From: Enterobacteriaceae bacterium ESL0689
Lineage (GTDB): Bacteria > Pseudomonadota > Gammaproteobacteria > Enterobacterales > Enterobacteriaceae
Assembly (NCBI GenBank): GCA_029433525.1
Contig: JAQTIF010000001.1
Location: 434,001-498,000, forward strand
Length of the DNA: 64,000 bases
Reading direction: 5' to 3'
Shown: positions 38,034-49,166 of the stretch, piece after piece
Layout: every line of letters begins with the position of its first letter
Position numbering within the stretch: position 1 is the first letter of the stretch
The notes under the pieces: generated by a model
Told to the model about the DNA's origin: nothing
What the model saw: only the letters and a program-made list of their open reading frames with translations
Database searches by the model: none
Made by a program: the position numbers and the translations under genes

Positions 38034-38362
38034 GAGATATCGCCTGATGATTAAAAACGTGATTAATTTAACATCTTGCTGATGGGGCGTAAAGGAGAGA
38101 GCAATAATGCAACGCACGGCGGCTGGCGATGAGAAAAATAACAGGGTATCTTCTGAGTACGTCACCTGTAAAATCAACAAATTATTGTTACATGTGTCGT
38201 ATTGATATTAATTTGTTAATTTATTGATAAAATAATATTAATAAATATTTTCCTGTTAATCGCTATGCGGCATGGAAGTGTGATATCTGTGTTTTCACAA
38301 AACTAACATCCCTAAGTTAACAATGTTAGGATAATAGATAGTCGATAATAACGGTAGCCAAC
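38034..38362. other. Divergent cyaA-hemC promoter region
   Basis: This 329-base gap serves both genes. Near cyaA it holds the CRP-like site described separately. The middle (about 38180-38260) is strongly AT-rich. Close to hemC are several possible AT-rich promoter elements. I see no RNA gene or extra ORF with support in it. Confidence 0.55.
38057..38074 (-). promoter_or_regulatory. CRP site of the cyaA promoter
   Basis: On the minus strand ATGTTAAATTAATCACGT resembles the CRP site at the E. coli cyaA P2 promoter (GTTAAATTGATCACG). It lies 24 bases ahead of the TTG start. It should give cAMP-CRP feedback repression of cyaA. Confidence 0.7.
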
Positions 38363-39301
38363 ATGCCAGACAACGTTTTAAAAATTGCCACCCGACAGAG
38401 CCCGCTTGCCCTATGGCAGGCACATTATGTACAAGAGCGCCTGAAACTCTGTCACCCAGGATTAACCGTCGAACTTGTCCCGATGGTGACGCGCGGCGAC
38501 GTGATCCTGGATACGCCTCTGGCGAAGGTCGGCGGTAAGGGGTTATTCGTTAAAGAGTTAGAACGTGCGCTGATAGAAAAATGCGCAGACATCGCTGTCC
38601 ATTCGATGAAAGATGTTCCTGTCGAATTTCCTGAAGGACTGGGACTGGTGACCATTTGCGAACGCGAAGATCCGCGCGACGCTTTTGTTTCTCATCACTA
38701 TACCTCGCTGGATGCCCTGCCAGATGGCAGCATCGTCGGGACATCCAGTTTGCGCCGTCAGTGTCAGTTAGCGGCCTGGCGCCCGGATTTGATCATCCGT
38801 TCACTGCGTGGCAATGTCGGCACCCGCCTTGCTAAACTGGATAGTGGCGAATATGACGCCATTATTCTGGCCGCCGCCGGACTTAAACGTCTGGGGCTGG
38901 AAGCGCGTATTCGTCAGCTATTCACGCCACAACAGCTACTTCCTGCGGTTGGCCAGGGCGCGGTCGGCATTGAGTGCCGCCTTGACGATCACCGGACACA
39001 GACACTGCTTGCGCCATTAAATCACCCCGAAACAGCGCTTCGCGTCTGTGCCGAACGGGCGATGAACAGCCGGCTGGAAGGGGGCTGCCAGGTGCCGATC
39101 GGCAGTTATGCCGAACTGAACAACGGTGAATTGTGGTTACGTGCCCTGGTGGGCGCACCGGATGGCTCACAATTGATACGCGGTGAGCGGCGTGGCTCAC
39201 CGGACGACGCCAGACAGCTTGGTGTCAGCCTTGCGGAAGAACTGCTGCATAACGGTGCTGGCGAAATTCTCACTGCAGTTTATAGCGGAGAAAACCCCTG
39301 A
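38363..39301 (+). CDS. hemC: HemC, porphobilinogen deaminase (hydroxymethylbilane synthase)
   Basis: Polymerises four porphobilinogens into hydroxymethylbilane. 312 residues. The N-terminus [16 protein letters not shown], the active-site region [14 protein letters not shown] with the catalytic Asp nearby, [11 protein letters not shown] for substrate binding, and the dipyrromethane-attaching cysteine in [13 protein letters not shown] (position about 242) are all visible. The stop codon abuts the hemD ATG directly. It is first in hemCDXY, divergent from cyaA. Confidence 0.97.
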   Translation: MPDNVLKIATRQSPLALWQAHYVQERLKLCHPGLTVELVPMVTRGDVILDTPLAKVGGKGLFVKELERALIEKCADIAVHSMKDVPVEFPEGLGLVTICEREDPRDAFVSHHYTSLDALPDGSIVGTSSLRRQCQLAAWRPDLIIRSLRGNVGTRLAKLDSGEYDAIILAAAGLKRLGLEARIRQLFTPQQLLPAVGQGAVGIECRLDDHRTQTLLAPLNHPETALRVCAERAMNSRLEGGCQVPIGSYAELNNGELWLRALVGAPDGSQLIRGERRGSPDDARQLGVSLAEELLHNGAGEILTAVYSGENP

Positions 39302-40042
39302 ATGAGCATCCTGGTCACCCGTCCATTACCACAAAGTGAAGAACTGGTCTGTCGTTTGCGGGGACTGGGGAAATCAGCCTGGGGTTTTCCACTGATTGAA
39401 TTTATTCCGGGTCGCCAGCTTAATACCTTAAGCGAGCAACTCGCCACCTTATCGGCTGGCGATCTGCTATTCGCCCTCTCCCGGCGTGCGGTCGAGTTTG
39501 CCGATGCGCAGTTGCAACAGTGCGGTCAATCCTGGCCACAGGCGCCTGATTATTTCACCCCTGGTCGCACGACAGCCGGGCTATTACATCGCGTCAGCGG
39601 TAAAAATATTCGCTATCCATTAGAGCGGGAAATCAGCGAAGTCTTGCTACAATTACCTGAATTGAAAAATGTTGCCGGTAAGAAAGCGCTCCTTCTGCGT
39701 GGAAACGCTGGCCGGGAATTATTAAGTGAAACGCTGCGAGAACGCGGCGCTGATGTCACTTTTTGTGAATGTTATCAACGTAGTGCAAAGCATTATGATG
39801 GTGAAAAAGAAGCGATACGCTGGCAGTCTTGTGGCGTCACAACCGTGGTGATTACCAGTGGTGAGATGCTACAACAACTTTGGGCGCTGATACCAAAACG
39901 GTATCACGAACAATGGCTCATGCGCTGTCGTATTTTAGTTGTCAGTGAACGCCTGGCCCGGCAGGCTCATCATCTGGGCTGGCAGGATATCCAGGTTGCC
40001 GATAGCGCTGATAACGATGCGCTACTGCGCGCATTACAATAA
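39302..40042 (+). CDS. hemD: HemD, uroporphyrinogen III synthase
   Basis: A 246-residue enzyme that cyclises hydroxymethylbilane with inversion of ring D. The family has weak motifs. Visible here are the N-terminal ILVTRPLPQSEEL, the alternating domains with LLRGNAGRELLSETLRERGA, ECYQRSAKHYD and VVITSGEMLQQLWALI, and VSERLARQAHHLGW. The ATG follows the hemC stop with no gap. The assignment is firm from order and similarity. Confidence 0.94.
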   Translation: MSILVTRPLPQSEELVCRLRGLGKSAWGFPLIEFIPGRQLNTLSEQLATLSAGDLLFALSRRAVEFADAQLQQCGQSWPQAPDYFTPGRTTAGLLHRVSGKNIRYPLEREISEVLLQLPELKNVAGKKALLLRGNAGRELLSETLRERGADVTFCECYQRSAKHYDGEKEAIRWQSCGVTTVVITSGEMLQQLWALIPKRYHEQWLMRCRILVVSERLARQAHHLGWQDIQVADSADNDALLRALQ

Positions 40043-40064
40043 CGCTCAATGATTGGAAGCCATA

Positions 40065-41213
40065 ATGACGGAACAACAGCAGCAATCCGCCGTGCCTGAA
40101 GAGACCAGAGATGCGGTAGACAAAACGCCACAACCTACAGCGAAAAATTGCGGTAATAAGACCAGTCTCGTGCTGAGTAGTGTCGCTATCGCTATTGCCC
40201 TCGCCGTAGGTATCAGCCTGTTTAGCTTGCATAAACAGCAAGTCTCTCAGCAAAGCGAAGTCAGCCAGGATCTCGCTGATCGGATCACCTCGCTGCAAGC
40301 CTTACAGGAAAAGCACGGCAATGAGCTTGCAGAGACGATCAAACAACAAGCGGATCAGCTTACTGAAGTCCTGCATCAGCAGGCAACGCTGACTAAAAAA
40401 CTGGAAGAAATCGAGCAAAAAGTGGCGGTTATTACCAGTAGCGATGGTAAAACCTGGTTGCTGGCGCAAGCCGACTTTCTGGTCAAAGCGGCGGGTCGTA
40501 AACTGTGGAGCGATCAGGATATCACCACTGCCGTGGCCCTGCTCAAAAGTGCCGATGCCAGTCTCGCCGAGATGAATGATCCCAGTCTGATTAACGTTCG
40601 TCGTATCATTACTGCCGATATCACCGCGCTGGCCGCGGTCAGTCAAATCGATTATGACGGCATCATTCTCAAAGTAAACCAGCTCGCCAATCAGATTGAC
40701 AACCTGCGTCTTGCTGACAATAACGAGAGTGACTCGCCTATGGACGCCGATAGCGAAACGCTATCCGGCTCGCTGAGCGAATGGCGGAGCAATCTGCAAA
40801 AGAGCTGGCAGAGTTTTATGGATAGCTTCATTACCATCCGACGCCGTGATGAAACGGCTGTGCCACTACTGGCGCCTAATCAGGATATCTATCTGCGGGA
40901 AAATATTCGTTCTCAGCTATTAATTGCCGCCCAGGCGGTACCGCGTCATCAGCAGGAAACCTATAAACAAGCGCTGGATAACGTTTCAACCTGGGTACGC
41001 GCCTATTACGACACCGCCGATACCGCCACCAAAGTTTTTCTGGAGGATATCGATAAACTGGGGCAGCAAAATATCGCAATGAGTGTGCCAGATAATCTGC
41101 AGAGTCCGGCGGCGGTTGAAAAGCTGATGCAAACACGGGTACGCAGCCTGATGGCACACCCTGCGGCAGCGCCGGATCAGACCGATTCCGCACCGACCCC
41201 ACAAGGAGAGTAA
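40065..41213 (+). CDS. hemX: HemX, membrane protein of the hemCDXY operon
   Basis: A 382-residue inner-membrane protein once called uroporphyrinogen III methylase, a role now doubted. The start [18 protein letters not shown] has GGAAG ahead; an in-frame ATG four codons earlier is less good. One membrane helix ([20 protein letters not shown]) is at about residues 39-58, followed by a periplasmic coiled coil (60-130) and conserved blocks [20 protein letters not shown] and [19 protein letters not shown]. It is coupled tightly to hemY. Confidence 0.93.
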   Translation: MTEQQQQSAVPEETRDAVDKTPQPTAKNCGNKTSLVLSSVAIAIALAVGISLFSLHKQQVSQQSEVSQDLADRITSLQALQEKHGNELAETIKQQADQLTEVLHQQATLTKKLEEIEQKVAVITSSDGKTWLLAQADFLVKAAGRKLWSDQDITTAVALLKSADASLAEMNDPSLINVRRIITADITALAAVSQIDYDGIILKVNQLANQIDNLRLADNNESDSPMDADSETLSGSLSEWRSNLQKSWQSFMDSFITIRRRDETAVPLLAPNQDIYLRENIRSQLLIAAQAVPRHQQETYKQALDNVSTWVRAYYDTADTATKVFLEDIDKLGQQNIAMSVPDNLQSPAAVEKLMQTRVRSLMAHPAAAPDQTDSAPTPQGE

Positions 41214-41216
41214 AGT

Positions 41217-42452
41217 ATGTTGAAAACGCTCTTACTCTTCGCGCTGTTAATCGCCGGGATTGTGATTGGCCCGATTATTTCTGGTCATCAGGGTTATGTT
41301 CTGATCCAGACAGATAATTACAATATCGAAACCAGCGTCACCGGGCTGGTCATCATGATGATCCTGATTATGGTGGCGTTGTTTGTTGCAGAATGGGTAC
41401 TGCGGCGTATTTTCCGTACCGGTGCTCATACCCGAAACTGGTTTACCGGGCGTAAACAGCGCCGGGCGCGCAAACAAACCGAACAGGCATTACTGAAACT
41501 GGCAGAAGGCGACTACCAGCAAGTTGAAAAACTGATGACCAAAAATGCCGATTACGCCGGACAACCGGTAGTGAACTATCTGCTGGCTGCGGAAGCCGCA
41601 CAACAACGCGGCGATGAAGCCCGTGCTAATCAGCATCTGCAACGTGCTACCGAGCTGGCCGGAGATGACATGATCCCGGTGGATATCACCCGTGTTCGTT
41701 TGCAGCTTGCGCGTAACGAAAATCATGCTGCTCGCCATGGTATTGATAAACTTCTGGAAATAACGCCACGCCATCCCGAAGTGCTGCGCCTGGCCGAACA
41801 AGCGTATATCCGTACCGGTGCATGGAATTCACTGCTGGATATCCTCCCGGCAATGGCGAAAGCGGGAGTGGGCGATGAAGCACACTACGCCGAGCTACAA
41901 CAACAGGCCTGGATTGGTTTAATGCAACAGACGCTGGCTGATCGTGGCAGCGAGGGACTGCGCGAATGGTGGAAAAACCAAAGCCGTAAAATCCGTCACC
42001 AGCTGCCCTTGCAGGTGGCGATCGCCAGTCTACTGATTGAGAGCGATGATCACGACACCGCTCAGCAGATTATTATTGATGGCCTGAAAAAACAGTACAA
42101 CGATCAGTTAGTGATGCTGATCCCGCGGCTGAAAACCAACAATCCACAGCAACTGGAAAAAATATTACGTCAGCAGATTAAAACGGTGGGCGATAATCCT
42201 TTGCTATGGAGCACCCTGGGACAATCCCTGATGAATCATGGTGAATGGCAGGAGGCCAGTGTCGCCTTTCGTGCCGCGCTCAAGCAACGTCCGGATACTT
42301 TTGATTACGCCTGGCTGGCCGATGTGCTTGATCACCTGCATCAACCAGAAGAAGCCGCCGCGATGCGTCGTGATGGCCTGATACTGACCTTACAGAATAA
42401 TCCGCAGTCACCGAAAGTGGACCCGAAAGAAGGGCAAGAGCATAACGCCTGA
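41217..42452 (+). CDS. hemY: HemY, TPR-containing inner-membrane protein of haem operon
   Basis: A 411-residue protein with two N-terminal helices (LLLFALLIAGIVIGPIISG and VTGLVIMMILIMVALFVAEWV), then a cytoplasmic array of tetratricopeptide-like helices (NYLLAAEAAQQRGDEARA; HPEVLRLAEQAYIRTGAW; LWSTLGQSLMNHGEWQEAS). E. coli HemY has 398 residues and an imprecise role in porphyrin synthesis. It lies three bases after hemX. A long hairpin follows. Confidence 0.93.
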   Translation: MLKTLLLFALLIAGIVIGPIISGHQGYVLIQTDNYNIETSVTGLVIMMILIMVALFVAEWVLRRIFRTGAHTRNWFTGRKQRRARKQTEQALLKLAEGDYQQVEKLMTKNADYAGQPVVNYLLAAEAAQQRGDEARANQHLQRATELAGDDMIPVDITRVRLQLARNENHAARHGIDKLLEITPRHPEVLRLAEQAYIRTGAWNSLLDILPAMAKAGVGDEAHYAELQQQAWIGLMQQTLADRGSEGLREWWKNQSRKIRHQLPLQVAIASLLIESDDHDTAQQIIIDGLKKQYNDQLVMLIPRLKTNNPQQLEKILRQQIKTVGDNPLLWSTLGQSLMNHGEWQEASVAFRAALKQRPDTFDYAWLADVLDHLHQPEEAAAMRRDGLILTLQNNPQSPKVDPKEGQEHNA

Positions 42453-42464
42453 AGCCTGTCCACA

Positions 42465-42494
42465 AGACAGAAGATCTCAGCTGATCTTCTGTCT
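42465..42494 (+). terminator. Hairpin after hemY
   Basis: AGACAGAAGATC pairs with GATCTTCTGTCT (12 bases) around a 6-base loop starting 12 bases past the hemY stop. There is no T-run on the plus strand, so it is a probable but not classical terminator or 3'-end stabiliser. Confidence 0.5.
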
Positions 42495-42554
42495 GGTAAA
42501 CGAGATAAAACAAGGCAGTGAAGCATCTCTTTCGGTTACCGGAAGAGCGCGCAA

Positions 42555-42580
42555 TAAAAAAACCCCGCCTGAGCGGGGTT
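42555..42580 (-). terminator. Rho-independent terminator of the tRNA operon
   Basis: On the minus strand AACCCCGC pairs with GCGGGGTT and is followed by a run of T, a few bases past the last tRNA (Pro). Confidence 0.92.
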
Positions 42581-42586
42581 AGAAAT

Positions 42587-42663
42587 TGGTCGGCGAGAGA
42601 GGATTCGAACCTCCGACCCACTGGTCCCAAACCAGTTGCGCTACCAGGCTGCGCTACTCGCCG
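42587..42663 (-). tRNA. proM: tRNA-Pro(TGG)
   Basis: A complete 77-base cloverleaf with encoded CCA. The acceptor CGGCGAG pairs with CTCGCCG, the anticodon loop is TTTGGGA (anticodon TGG), and the T loop GGTTCGAATCC is canonical. It is last of four tRNAs in the order argX-hisR-leuT-proM, the E. coli order. Confidence 0.97.
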
Positions 42664-42705
42664 AAATACTGCTGTTTTAACTTCTGCTTTAATTCATAAA
42701 AGCTG

Positions 42706-42792
42706 TGGTGCGAGGGGGGGGACTTGAACCCCCACGTCCGTAAGGACACTAACACCTGAAGCTAGCGCGTCTACCAATTCCGCCACCTTCGC
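42706..42792 (-). tRNA. leuT: tRNA-Leu(CAG)
   Basis: An 87-base class II tRNA with a long variable arm (TGTCCTTACGGACGT) and encoded CCA. The acceptor is GCGAAGG, the anticodon loop CTTCAGGTG holds CAG, and the T arm GGGGGTTCAAGTCCCC is intact. It matches E. coli leuT. Confidence 0.97.
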
Positions 42793-42814
42793 AATGCACA
42801 ACTCTGACAAATAA

Positions 42815-42890
42815 TGGGGTGGCTAATGGGATTCGAACCCACGACAACTGGAATCACAATCCAGGGCTCTACCAACTGAGCTATAGCCAC
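42815..42890 (-). tRNA. hisR: tRNA-His(GTG)
   Basis: A 76-base tRNA with acceptor GTGGCTA, anticodon GTG in ATTGTGATT, T arm GTGGGTTCGAATCCCAT and encoded CCA. The C discriminator base is the histidine identity element. Confidence 0.97.
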
Positions 42891-42956
42891 CACAACAAAT
42901 TTTTTTACGCGGCCCTGCCACATTCACAGTCCACCGCAGCTCTGACACCGGGTAAA

Positions 42957-43033
<77 letters not shown>

Positions 43034-43135
43034 TTAGCGCCGTTGCGGAGTCGGATAATACGGACTTCCCCCTCCGCTGTCCAGTGCCTTTTGCAATAAA
43101 ACGTCTGTTTGCTCATGCTTTGTGCATTTTGTGCG

Positions 43136-44521
43136 TTAATCTGGCTGGCGTTCAATATCTTGCTGACGATCAAGGCCAAAGATCTTATAGATAAGCGTGA
43201 CGACAGCCATAAACAGCATCCCCACCAGCAGCGACAGGCGGGTATCGTCATTAAATCCCATCCCGATCAGTACACAAACCAGAAATGCCATGGTTAAATA
43301 GTTCGCCCACGGGAAAAACAGTGAACGAAAAGGATGGCGTGCCATCTCCTTCTGATGCAGATGACGAAAACGAATCTGGCTAAACAGGATCACAAACCAC
43401 GGCACCATCCCCGGTAATACGCTGGCGCTATAAACATAGACAAAAACACGTTGCGGGTTAGGAATAATATAGTTCAGACAGGAGCCAGTCAGCAAAATGA
43501 CAATCGACAGCGCCACTCCGATGACCGGGACACCATGACGCGACACTCTGGCGATGACCGGGGGTAGCTGGCGATTCCTGGCCAGTGTATAGAGCATCCG
43601 TCCACAGCTATACATGCCGCTATTACAGCCAGAAAGCGCCGCGGTCAGAACCACAAAGTTAATGATACCGGCGGCGGTGGTAATACCGATTTTCGCAAAG
43701 GTCAGAACGAAAGGACTGCCATTAGTACCAATGTGATCCCACGGGAAAATGGTGACAATAACAAAAATGGCCCCGACATAAAAAATCAGAATACGCCACA
43801 AAACATTGCCTACCGCGCTACGCAATGTCACTTGTGGGTTCTTCGCCTCACCAGCGGTGATCCCGATAAGTTCCACCCCCTGATACGAAGCCACCACGAT
43901 ACATAACGCGGTCAGAAAACCTTTCCAGCCCCCGGCAAAGAAGCCACCGTGTTCTGTCAGGTTGCCGAAACCGAGTGTCTGGCCACCGTTACCAAAGCCA
44001 AAGAAGATCACCCCCAGTCCCGTGATGATCATGACGATAATGGTGGTCACTTTAATCATGGCAAACCAGAATTCAATCTCACCGTATAAGCGTACCGCCG
44101 CCAGGTTGGCCAGAGCCACCAGTCCGACGGCGATTAACGCCGGGATCCACTGCGCCAGATGCGGGAACCAGTACTGCACATACAAGCCAATCGCCGTAAT
44201 TTCAGAAATCCCAACCGCCATCCACATAAACCAGTATGACCAGGCGGTCAGATACCCCATAAACGGGCCCATATAGCGATGGGCATAAACAGCAAAAGAG
44301 CCGGTGACGGGCTCAATAAACAGCATTTCACCCATTGAGCGCATAATTAAGAAGACAAATAAGCCCGCGATGATATACGCCAGTAAAACAGAAGGACCGG
44401 CCCACTTTAGCGTGCTGGCCGCGCCCATAAATAATCCTACCCCAATGGTTCCACCCAACGCGATGAGCTCAATGTGTCTGGCTTCCAGACCACGATGAAG
44501 CTCGGTTTTTTTCTCTGTCAT
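43136..44521 (-). CDS. thrP: ThrP (YifK), threonine/serine permease of the APC family
   Basis: A 461-residue, 12-helix amino-acid permease. The N-terminus [20 protein letters not shown] holds the GTIG substrate motif. [40 protein letters not shown] and [21 protein letters not shown] are near identical to E. coli YifK, a proton symporter for threonine and serine. It lies upstream of the tRNA operon and downstream of wecG, as in E. coli. The mRNA leader carries a C/A-rich patch suited to GcvB pairing. Confidence 0.94.
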   Translation of the reverse strand: MTEKKTELHRGLEARHIELIALGGTIGVGLFMGAASTLKWAGPSVLLAYIIAGLFVFLIMRSMGEMLFIEPVTGSFAVYAHRYMGPFMGYLTAWSYWFMWMAVGISEITAIGLYVQYWFPHLAQWIPALIAVGLVALANLAAVRLYGEIEFWFAMIKVTTIIVMIITGLGVIFFGFGNGGQTLGFGNLTEHGGFFAGGWKGFLTALCIVVASYQGVELIGITAGEAKNPQVTLRSAVGNVLWRILIFYVGAIFVIVTIFPWDHIGTNGSPFVLTFAKIGITTAAGIINFVVLTAALSGCNSGMYSCGRMLYTLARNRQLPPVIARVSRHGVPVIGVALSIVILLTGSCLNYIIPNPQRVFVYVYSASVLPGMVPWFVILFSQIRFRHLHQKEMARHPFRSLFFPWANYLTMAFLVCVLIGMGFNDDTRLSLLVGMLFMAVVTLIYKIFGLDRQQDIERQPD

Positions 44522-44560
44522 ATTGCCTCTGGTATTTGTTTTATTGTCGTTGTTTGCCGA
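44522..44560 (-). promoter_or_regulatory. thrP leader with AGAGG site and C/A-rich GcvB-type target
   Basis: The 40 bases ahead of the thrP ATG read AACAACGACAATAAAACAAA followed by AGAGG. E. coli yifK is a target of the sRNA GcvB, whose G/U-rich R1 region pairs with such C/A-rich leaders. Pairing here is inferred from base composition only. Confidence 0.4.
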
Positions 44561-44745
44561 ATTTTGAGTTTCTGCTTCCCCTTCTGACCCAGAAAAGGAG
44601 CATAAACCGGTTATTTTTATCTATTGTTAATAAGAATCTACCCCATCAGGCTGTTTGACTTGATGGACGCTGATTTTGTCGAAGTGACAAATAAACGCTT
44701 TGTCAGTGAATCCATTAAGCGGCATCCTGCCACCAATGGGCAGCA

Positions 44746-45486
44746 TCAGAGTTGCCCGGTGTAATACCAGCGTAAATAGCGCAGCAGACGGATCTGCCGT
44801 TTTATTCGCGTCGGCTGTAACAACAAGCGATACAACCACTCCAGCCCCATGTTTTGCCAGCACTTCGGCGCCCGGCGGACGTGGCCGGTAAAAACATCGT
44901 AAGTTCCGCCTACACCCATATATAACGCCGATGGGTAGATCGCCCGACAATCGCGCATCACTATCTCCTGACGGGGTGATCCCATTGCGACAGTCACAAT
45001 CCGGGCACCACTATCACGTATGCGAGCAAACAAAGCCTGACGCTCATCCGCAGTAAAATAACCATCCTGGCTACCGACAATATTAACCTGCCAGCGCTCA
45101 CGCAGCTGATGTACGGTCTGTGCCAGCACTTCCGGCTTTCCGCCAATCAGGAAAACGGGGGTGCCTTGCATCCCGGCACGTTCCATCAACGCTTCCCACA
45201 AATCAGCGCCAGCCACCCGTGCCACTTTTGCCTGGGGATATTTTTTACGCAATGCACGGATAATGCTGATACCATCCGCATATTTTAACTCTGCCGCCTC
45301 TATTAACTGCCGGATTTCCGGGTCATCCTCGACCGCCAGCATTTTTTCCGCATTGATAGCGATCAGCGTTCCCTGGCGAATAGCACCATCGCGATATAAG
45401 TAGTCCACCGCATGGCGCTTATTACGCCAGCCAATCAGCTGTAATCCCCGCAACAGATACAAGGGCGCAGAAGTATTTATAGTCAT
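44746..45486 (-). CDS. wecG: WecG, UDP-ManNAcA transferase of ECA synthesis
   Basis: Adds N-acetylmannosaminuronate to lipid I to make ECA lipid II. The ATG at 45486 gives 246 residues, the E. coli length; a GTG two codons earlier is the alternative. GT26-family blocks are visible: [61 protein letters not shown] and [16 protein letters not shown], with the C-terminal basic [14 protein letters not shown] for membrane binding. It ends the wec operon. Confidence 0.95.
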   Translation of the reverse strand: MTINTSAPLYLLRGLQLIGWRNKRHAVDYLYRDGAIRQGTLIAINAEKMLAVEDDPEIRQLIEAAELKYADGISIIRALRKKYPQAKVARVAGADLWEALMERAGMQGTPVFLIGGKPEVLAQTVHQLRERWQVNIVGSQDGYFTADERQALFARIRDSGARIVTVAMGSPRQEIVMRDCRAIYPSALYMGVGGTYDVFTGHVRRAPKCWQNMGLEWLYRLLLQPTRIKRQIRLLRYLRWYYTGQL

Positions 45487-45504
45487 GTTCACTTTTTATT
45501 AAAC

Positions 45505-46839
45505 TTACGATTGCCGCATGATCCGTGGCTGAATCAGTCCCGCACTTTTCAGCAGTCCATATAATAGTTTTGCTATTAACAAGCAAGCACCAAAAATAAC
45601 CACGAAAAATACCACTCGTGAGCCGAATGCATCCAGCCCTTCCCGCGCCAGGACGATCAGGTTGAAAATGGCACCAAAACAGAAGCTATGCAGGATCGCC
45701 GCTTTGTAGCGATTATGCTCGCGGTTCCCCTGTTGATAAAGCCAGTCGAACCATTTAATAATCAGTCCAACCACCACCGCGCCCAACGGCACCAGCCAGA
45801 TCCCCCCCATCACGATCAGCGAGCCAATCAGCGTCGGTGAAATCGCCAGCCCGGAGTGATTATCCAGCACTTCCCAGGTAAAGTAGTTCGCGCTGTTGAG
45901 TATCAGCGAGGGCCGTCCGTGCCACAGCCAGCCTGGAATAAAAACGTAGAAATCACGGATCATCGGTGCCAGCCCCTGGAAAGTGATCTGGTCATAGTTT
46001 TGCAACAGCAGCGCCAGATTTTCCCACGGCGAGAAGGTATCACGGGTCAGATAGAGGAAGGTGTAAAGCGCCTCATCACCACTGACATTCATGCCATAAC
46101 GTTTGAGCGCCAGCCAGAACATTCCGCTGATCCCGGCAATGCCAGCGATAAACAACATCCACAAGTTTATCCAGCCACGCATAATGCCAATAAATAAAAA
46201 GATCGCGAACGCGATCATGATGTTGGCGCGCGTTCCGCCAACCATCATATAGGTTAATAAACCGAATGCCACCGTGCTCACCAGCAAGGCGATCCACGCT
46301 TTATAACTCTGATGCAGGAAATAAATCACCAGCATCGCCGGAATGAAAAAATAGAAAAAGCGCTTTAATGCCACCGCAGAGACTTCGCTGGAGAAGATCT
46401 GGCTATAGGTGCTCAATTTAAACAGTAAAAAACCGTTATAAACAAAGAAAATCCCGACAGATAATAATGCCACCGCCAGCAGCATTCCACAGGTCAGCCA
46501 CGCCTCGACCCGATTGACCGTCAACAACGGACGAGCCGGATATGTCCGGGTCACTGAACTGATCCGCGTTTTGTAACTGACGTAATAGATCGCGTAGAAA
46601 CAGACGGAGACCAGCAAAGTCTGCAACAATATTTCGGGCGGCGCGATAGCGATATCGAAACGGAATAGCAGCAGGCTGGTCAGCGGGAAACCAAAAAAGA
46701 AGGTCAGTAAAAACAGCAGCGAAAAAAATATATTGAAGTTAAAACGTACACGACGAAACTCAAACCAGGTGGTCGTCACGATAAAGAGTGTCGACAGCAG
46801 CCAGATGACCAGCAATCCGCAAAACTGCATTAACGTCAT
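45505..46839 (-). CDS. wzyE: WzyE, ECA polymerase
   Basis: A 444-residue, multi-helix inner-membrane protein (E. coli 450) that polymerises ECA trisaccharide repeats at the periplasmic face. Conserved parts include [37 protein letters not shown] and [20 protein letters not shown]. It starts inside the last bases of wecF (4-base overlap) and precedes wecG. Confidence 0.93.
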   Translation of the reverse strand: MTLMQFCGLLVIWLLSTLFIVTTTWFEFRRVRFNFNIFFSLLFLLTFFFGFPLTSLLLFRFDIAIAPPEILLQTLLVSVCFYAIYYVSYKTRISSVTRTYPARPLLTVNRVEAWLTCGMLLAVALLSVGIFFVYNGFLLFKLSTYSQIFSSEVSAVALKRFFYFFIPAMLVIYFLHQSYKAWIALLVSTVAFGLLTYMMVGGTRANIMIAFAIFLFIGIMRGWINLWMLFIAGIAGISGMFWLALKRYGMNVSGDEALYTFLYLTRDTFSPWENLALLLQNYDQITFQGLAPMIRDFYVFIPGWLWHGRPSLILNSANYFTWEVLDNHSGLAISPTLIGSLIVMGGIWLVPLGAVVVGLIIKWFDWLYQQGNREHNRYKAAILHSFCFGAIFNLIVLAREGLDAFGSRVVFFVVIFGACLLIAKLLYGLLKSAGLIQPRIMRQS

Positions 46840-47918
46840 GTGTTCACTCCTGCCGCCAGCGGTAACGCCTGACGCCAGCCGGTCAGATAGTTCGGGCAGA
46901 AAAAGGCAATCCGGCTTTTATCCATCTGTGCTAACTGGCGCTGTGTTGCATATATCAGCTCAGGCGTCAGCACATCATCGGTAAACAGTACCGGAATACC
47001 CTGTTCAGTCATATCCAGCCAGAATGGGTTATCCCGATTCAGCACACAGGGGATATCGGCCTGAATCAATAAACATAATGTGCCAATACCCTGTTGCCGC
47101 GCAAACAGGAAGTAGCCTAAATCACACTGGCGGAGCAGGTCGAGATAAGCATTAAACGTCAGTTTCTGGTTCAGGATCTGTAGCTGTCCGGCGCCGAATA
47201 ACGTCACTCCTGCGGTGCGCACTTCCTCAATATATTGCGCATTATTATCAGGATACCCCATCGGTACTATGACATTCACCGTATCACCGAACTGTCGATG
47301 GATAGCATGTAATGCCGCAAGATGTTGATTGCTGCGATCCCCTGAATTGCCGACCAGAATAGTCAGCTTTTCTCTCCTGGATGAAGTTCTGACCCGTCGA
47401 TAATGACCGTTCAGCGCCATCGGCGTCGGGAAATAGAGCCGTTTGCCTGGGACATGGGGACAGCGGCGGGCAAACTCGTTCAGATCCCCCTGTGTCGCAA
47501 AGACATGGCCGACCCGTTTCTGTGCCAGCCGTCGGACGGGATAGAAAAGACGAAATTTCAGACCGGTGGCATTTTGATATAAATCAGCCCCCCAGATATG
47601 CCAGTTAAACTGAGACGGGTGGATCTCTCCACTGAGCAGCGCTATCCATAAGCGGCTATTAAACTGGCCGTGGAAAAAAAAACGCTGATGACGATCCGCT
47701 TTTGCCCGCGCGATGACCGCCCTGGCCAGCGCCATTTTCCCCGGATAACCAGTGACAGATAATCGCGGATAAGCCTCAGCCATATCGTTGCTCCCGGCAA
47801 CGATCATAAATGTTCTTGCCTGTGGATCATCGGTGGCCAGATGGTCATTAAAGAAGCGTAAAATGGTCTGATTGTGATGCGGAATCGCGGACCCCAGTAC
47901 ATGTATCAGTGTTGTCAT
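46836..47918 (-). CDS. wecF: WecF, Fuc4NAc transferase of ECA synthesis
   Basis: Adds 4-acetamido-4,6-dideoxy-galactose to lipid II to complete the ECA repeat (GT56). The ATG at 47918 ([20 protein letters not shown]) gives 360 residues; five upstream codons fall in wzxE. Conserved stretches are [50 protein letters not shown] and [20 protein letters not shown]. It overlaps wzxE by four bases. Confidence 0.95.
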   Translation of the reverse strand: MTTLIHVLGSAIPHHNQTILRFFNDHLATDDPQARTFMIVAGSNDMAEAYPRLSVTGYPGKMALARAVIARAKADRHQRFFFHGQFNSRLWIALLSGEIHPSQFNWHIWGADLYQNATGLKFRLFYPVRRLAQKRVGHVFATQGDLNEFARRCPHVPGKRLYFPTPMALNGHYRRVRTSSRREKLTILVGNSGDRSNQHLAALHAIHRQFGDTVNVIVPMGYPDNNAQYIEEVRTAGVTLFGAGQLQILNQKLTFNAYLDLLRQCDLGYFLFARQQGIGTLCLLIQADIPCVLNRDNPFWLDMTEQGIPVLFTDDVLTPELIYATQRQLAQMDKSRIAFFCPNYLTGWRQALPLAAGVNT

Positions 47919-49165
47919 CCTCGTCTGCACCAAAGTAAAAATGCGCCACTACAAACAACAAAATAGACGCTATAGGTCATCATATATGCCTGTACCGCCC
48001 CTGCCGCGCCATGGGCCGGAATCAGCCAGGACGAAAACAGCATCAACAGCGTAAACTGACTCACTTCCGCCAGAATATACAGGCGTAGTGATGCTTTTGC
48101 GATCACCAGATAGCCGTAAACATAAGCCCCGACTTTCAATACATCCCCTGCCAGTTGCCAGGCGAACAGATCGCGCATCGCTGAAAAACGCTCAGAGAAC
48201 AGCAACCCGATGGCGAAATCGCGCAACAGCCAGATAGCTAAGCTTATCGTTGCTACAAGCGGAAGAACAAATTTTAACGTATTGATAATTTCGCGGATCA
48301 GCGCTGTTTTTACCGTCTGGCGCGACAGCGCCGGTAACAGATAAACGCTAAATGAAGCGGTAATAAATTGCAGCCAGGCATCGGAAAATGTACTCACACC
48401 TTGCCATAACCCCACCGCCTGCCAGCCATCATACTTCGCCAGTGAGTTTCGCATCATCACATAAGCCACCGGCAAAGTCAGTGATGTTATCAGTGCCATC
48501 AGAGTAAATTTGAAAAGCTGCCTTGCAAAGTCACTCTCCCAGCGCGGGAAGAAATCACTGGGTGTCAGTGCGTTGTGGCGATATAGCGCCACTGCCGCCG
48601 GAAGAGCCACCAGTGCTGGCATCAGCGCCAGACCCAGCAATGCACCCTGATAGCCAGCCAGAGAGTAGCAAATACAGTAGACGACAACCCCTGCCAGGCT
48701 GCCGATAATCAGCGATAACGCATTGCCCGCTGCATCGCGCAAGCCCTTTATCATTGCCAGTAACAGGTTGCTCCACGCGATGCCCATCTGAACCAGAGCC
48801 ACAAGGCGTATCACCCCCTGGTAATGGGTATGGCCAAAGACGACCTGACTGACAGGCGCGGCAGCCAGCAGGAACAGGAGTGCCAGCAAGGTTGAGGAGC
48901 AAAGGACTATCGTGGATGCCGTACCGGTGACAGCACTAAGTTGTTGCCGATCATCCGCATACTGCGCGACCAGCCTGGTGACACCGTTGAAAATACCGGC
49001 ACCCGCCAGCACACCCAGCACGGTTATCAACTGGCGAAAATTACCTGCCTGACCAATACCGGCGGGGCCAAATTTAACAGCCAGCAGTTTCACCACCAGC
49101 AATCCGGCCATGATTTTGACCAGTGTCGACGTGGCCGTCCATAATGACGCTTTCGCCAGCGACAT
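47915..49165 (-). CDS. wzxE: WzxE, ECA lipid III flippase
   Basis: A 416-residue MOP-superfamily flippase that turns undecaprenyl-linked ECA repeats to the periplasmic face. The start [20 protein letters not shown] at 49165 is one base past the wecE stop; the longer frame reads into wecE. About twelve helices are visible. [39 protein letters not shown] and [20 protein letters not shown] follow the E. coli protein. Confidence 0.95.
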   Translation of the reverse strand: MSLAKASLWTATSTLVKIMAGLLVVKLLAVKFGPAGIGQAGNFRQLITVLGVLAGAGIFNGVTRLVAQYADDRQQLSAVTGTASTIVLCSSTLLALLFLLAAAPVSQVVFGHTHYQGVIRLVALVQMGIAWSNLLLAMIKGLRDAAGNALSLIIGSLAGVVVYCICYSLAGYQGALLGLALMPALVALPAAVALYRHNALTPSDFFPRWESDFARQLFKFTLMALITSLTLPVAYVMMRNSLAKYDGWQAVGLWQGVSTFSDAWLQFITASFSVYLLPALSRQTVKTALIREIINTLKFVLPLVATISLAIWLLRDFAIGLLFSERFSAMRDLFAWQLAGDVLKVGAYVYGYLVIAKASLRLYILAEVSQFTLLMLFSSWLIPAHGAAGAVQAYMMTYSVYFVVCSGAFLLWCRRG

Positions 49166-49166
49166 A

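Noticed and set aside
37981-38180. Longer CyaA starting at 38180
   Set aside because: The extension contains the CRP-like site and has no similarity to CyaA; the TTG at 38033 matches the known E. coli start.
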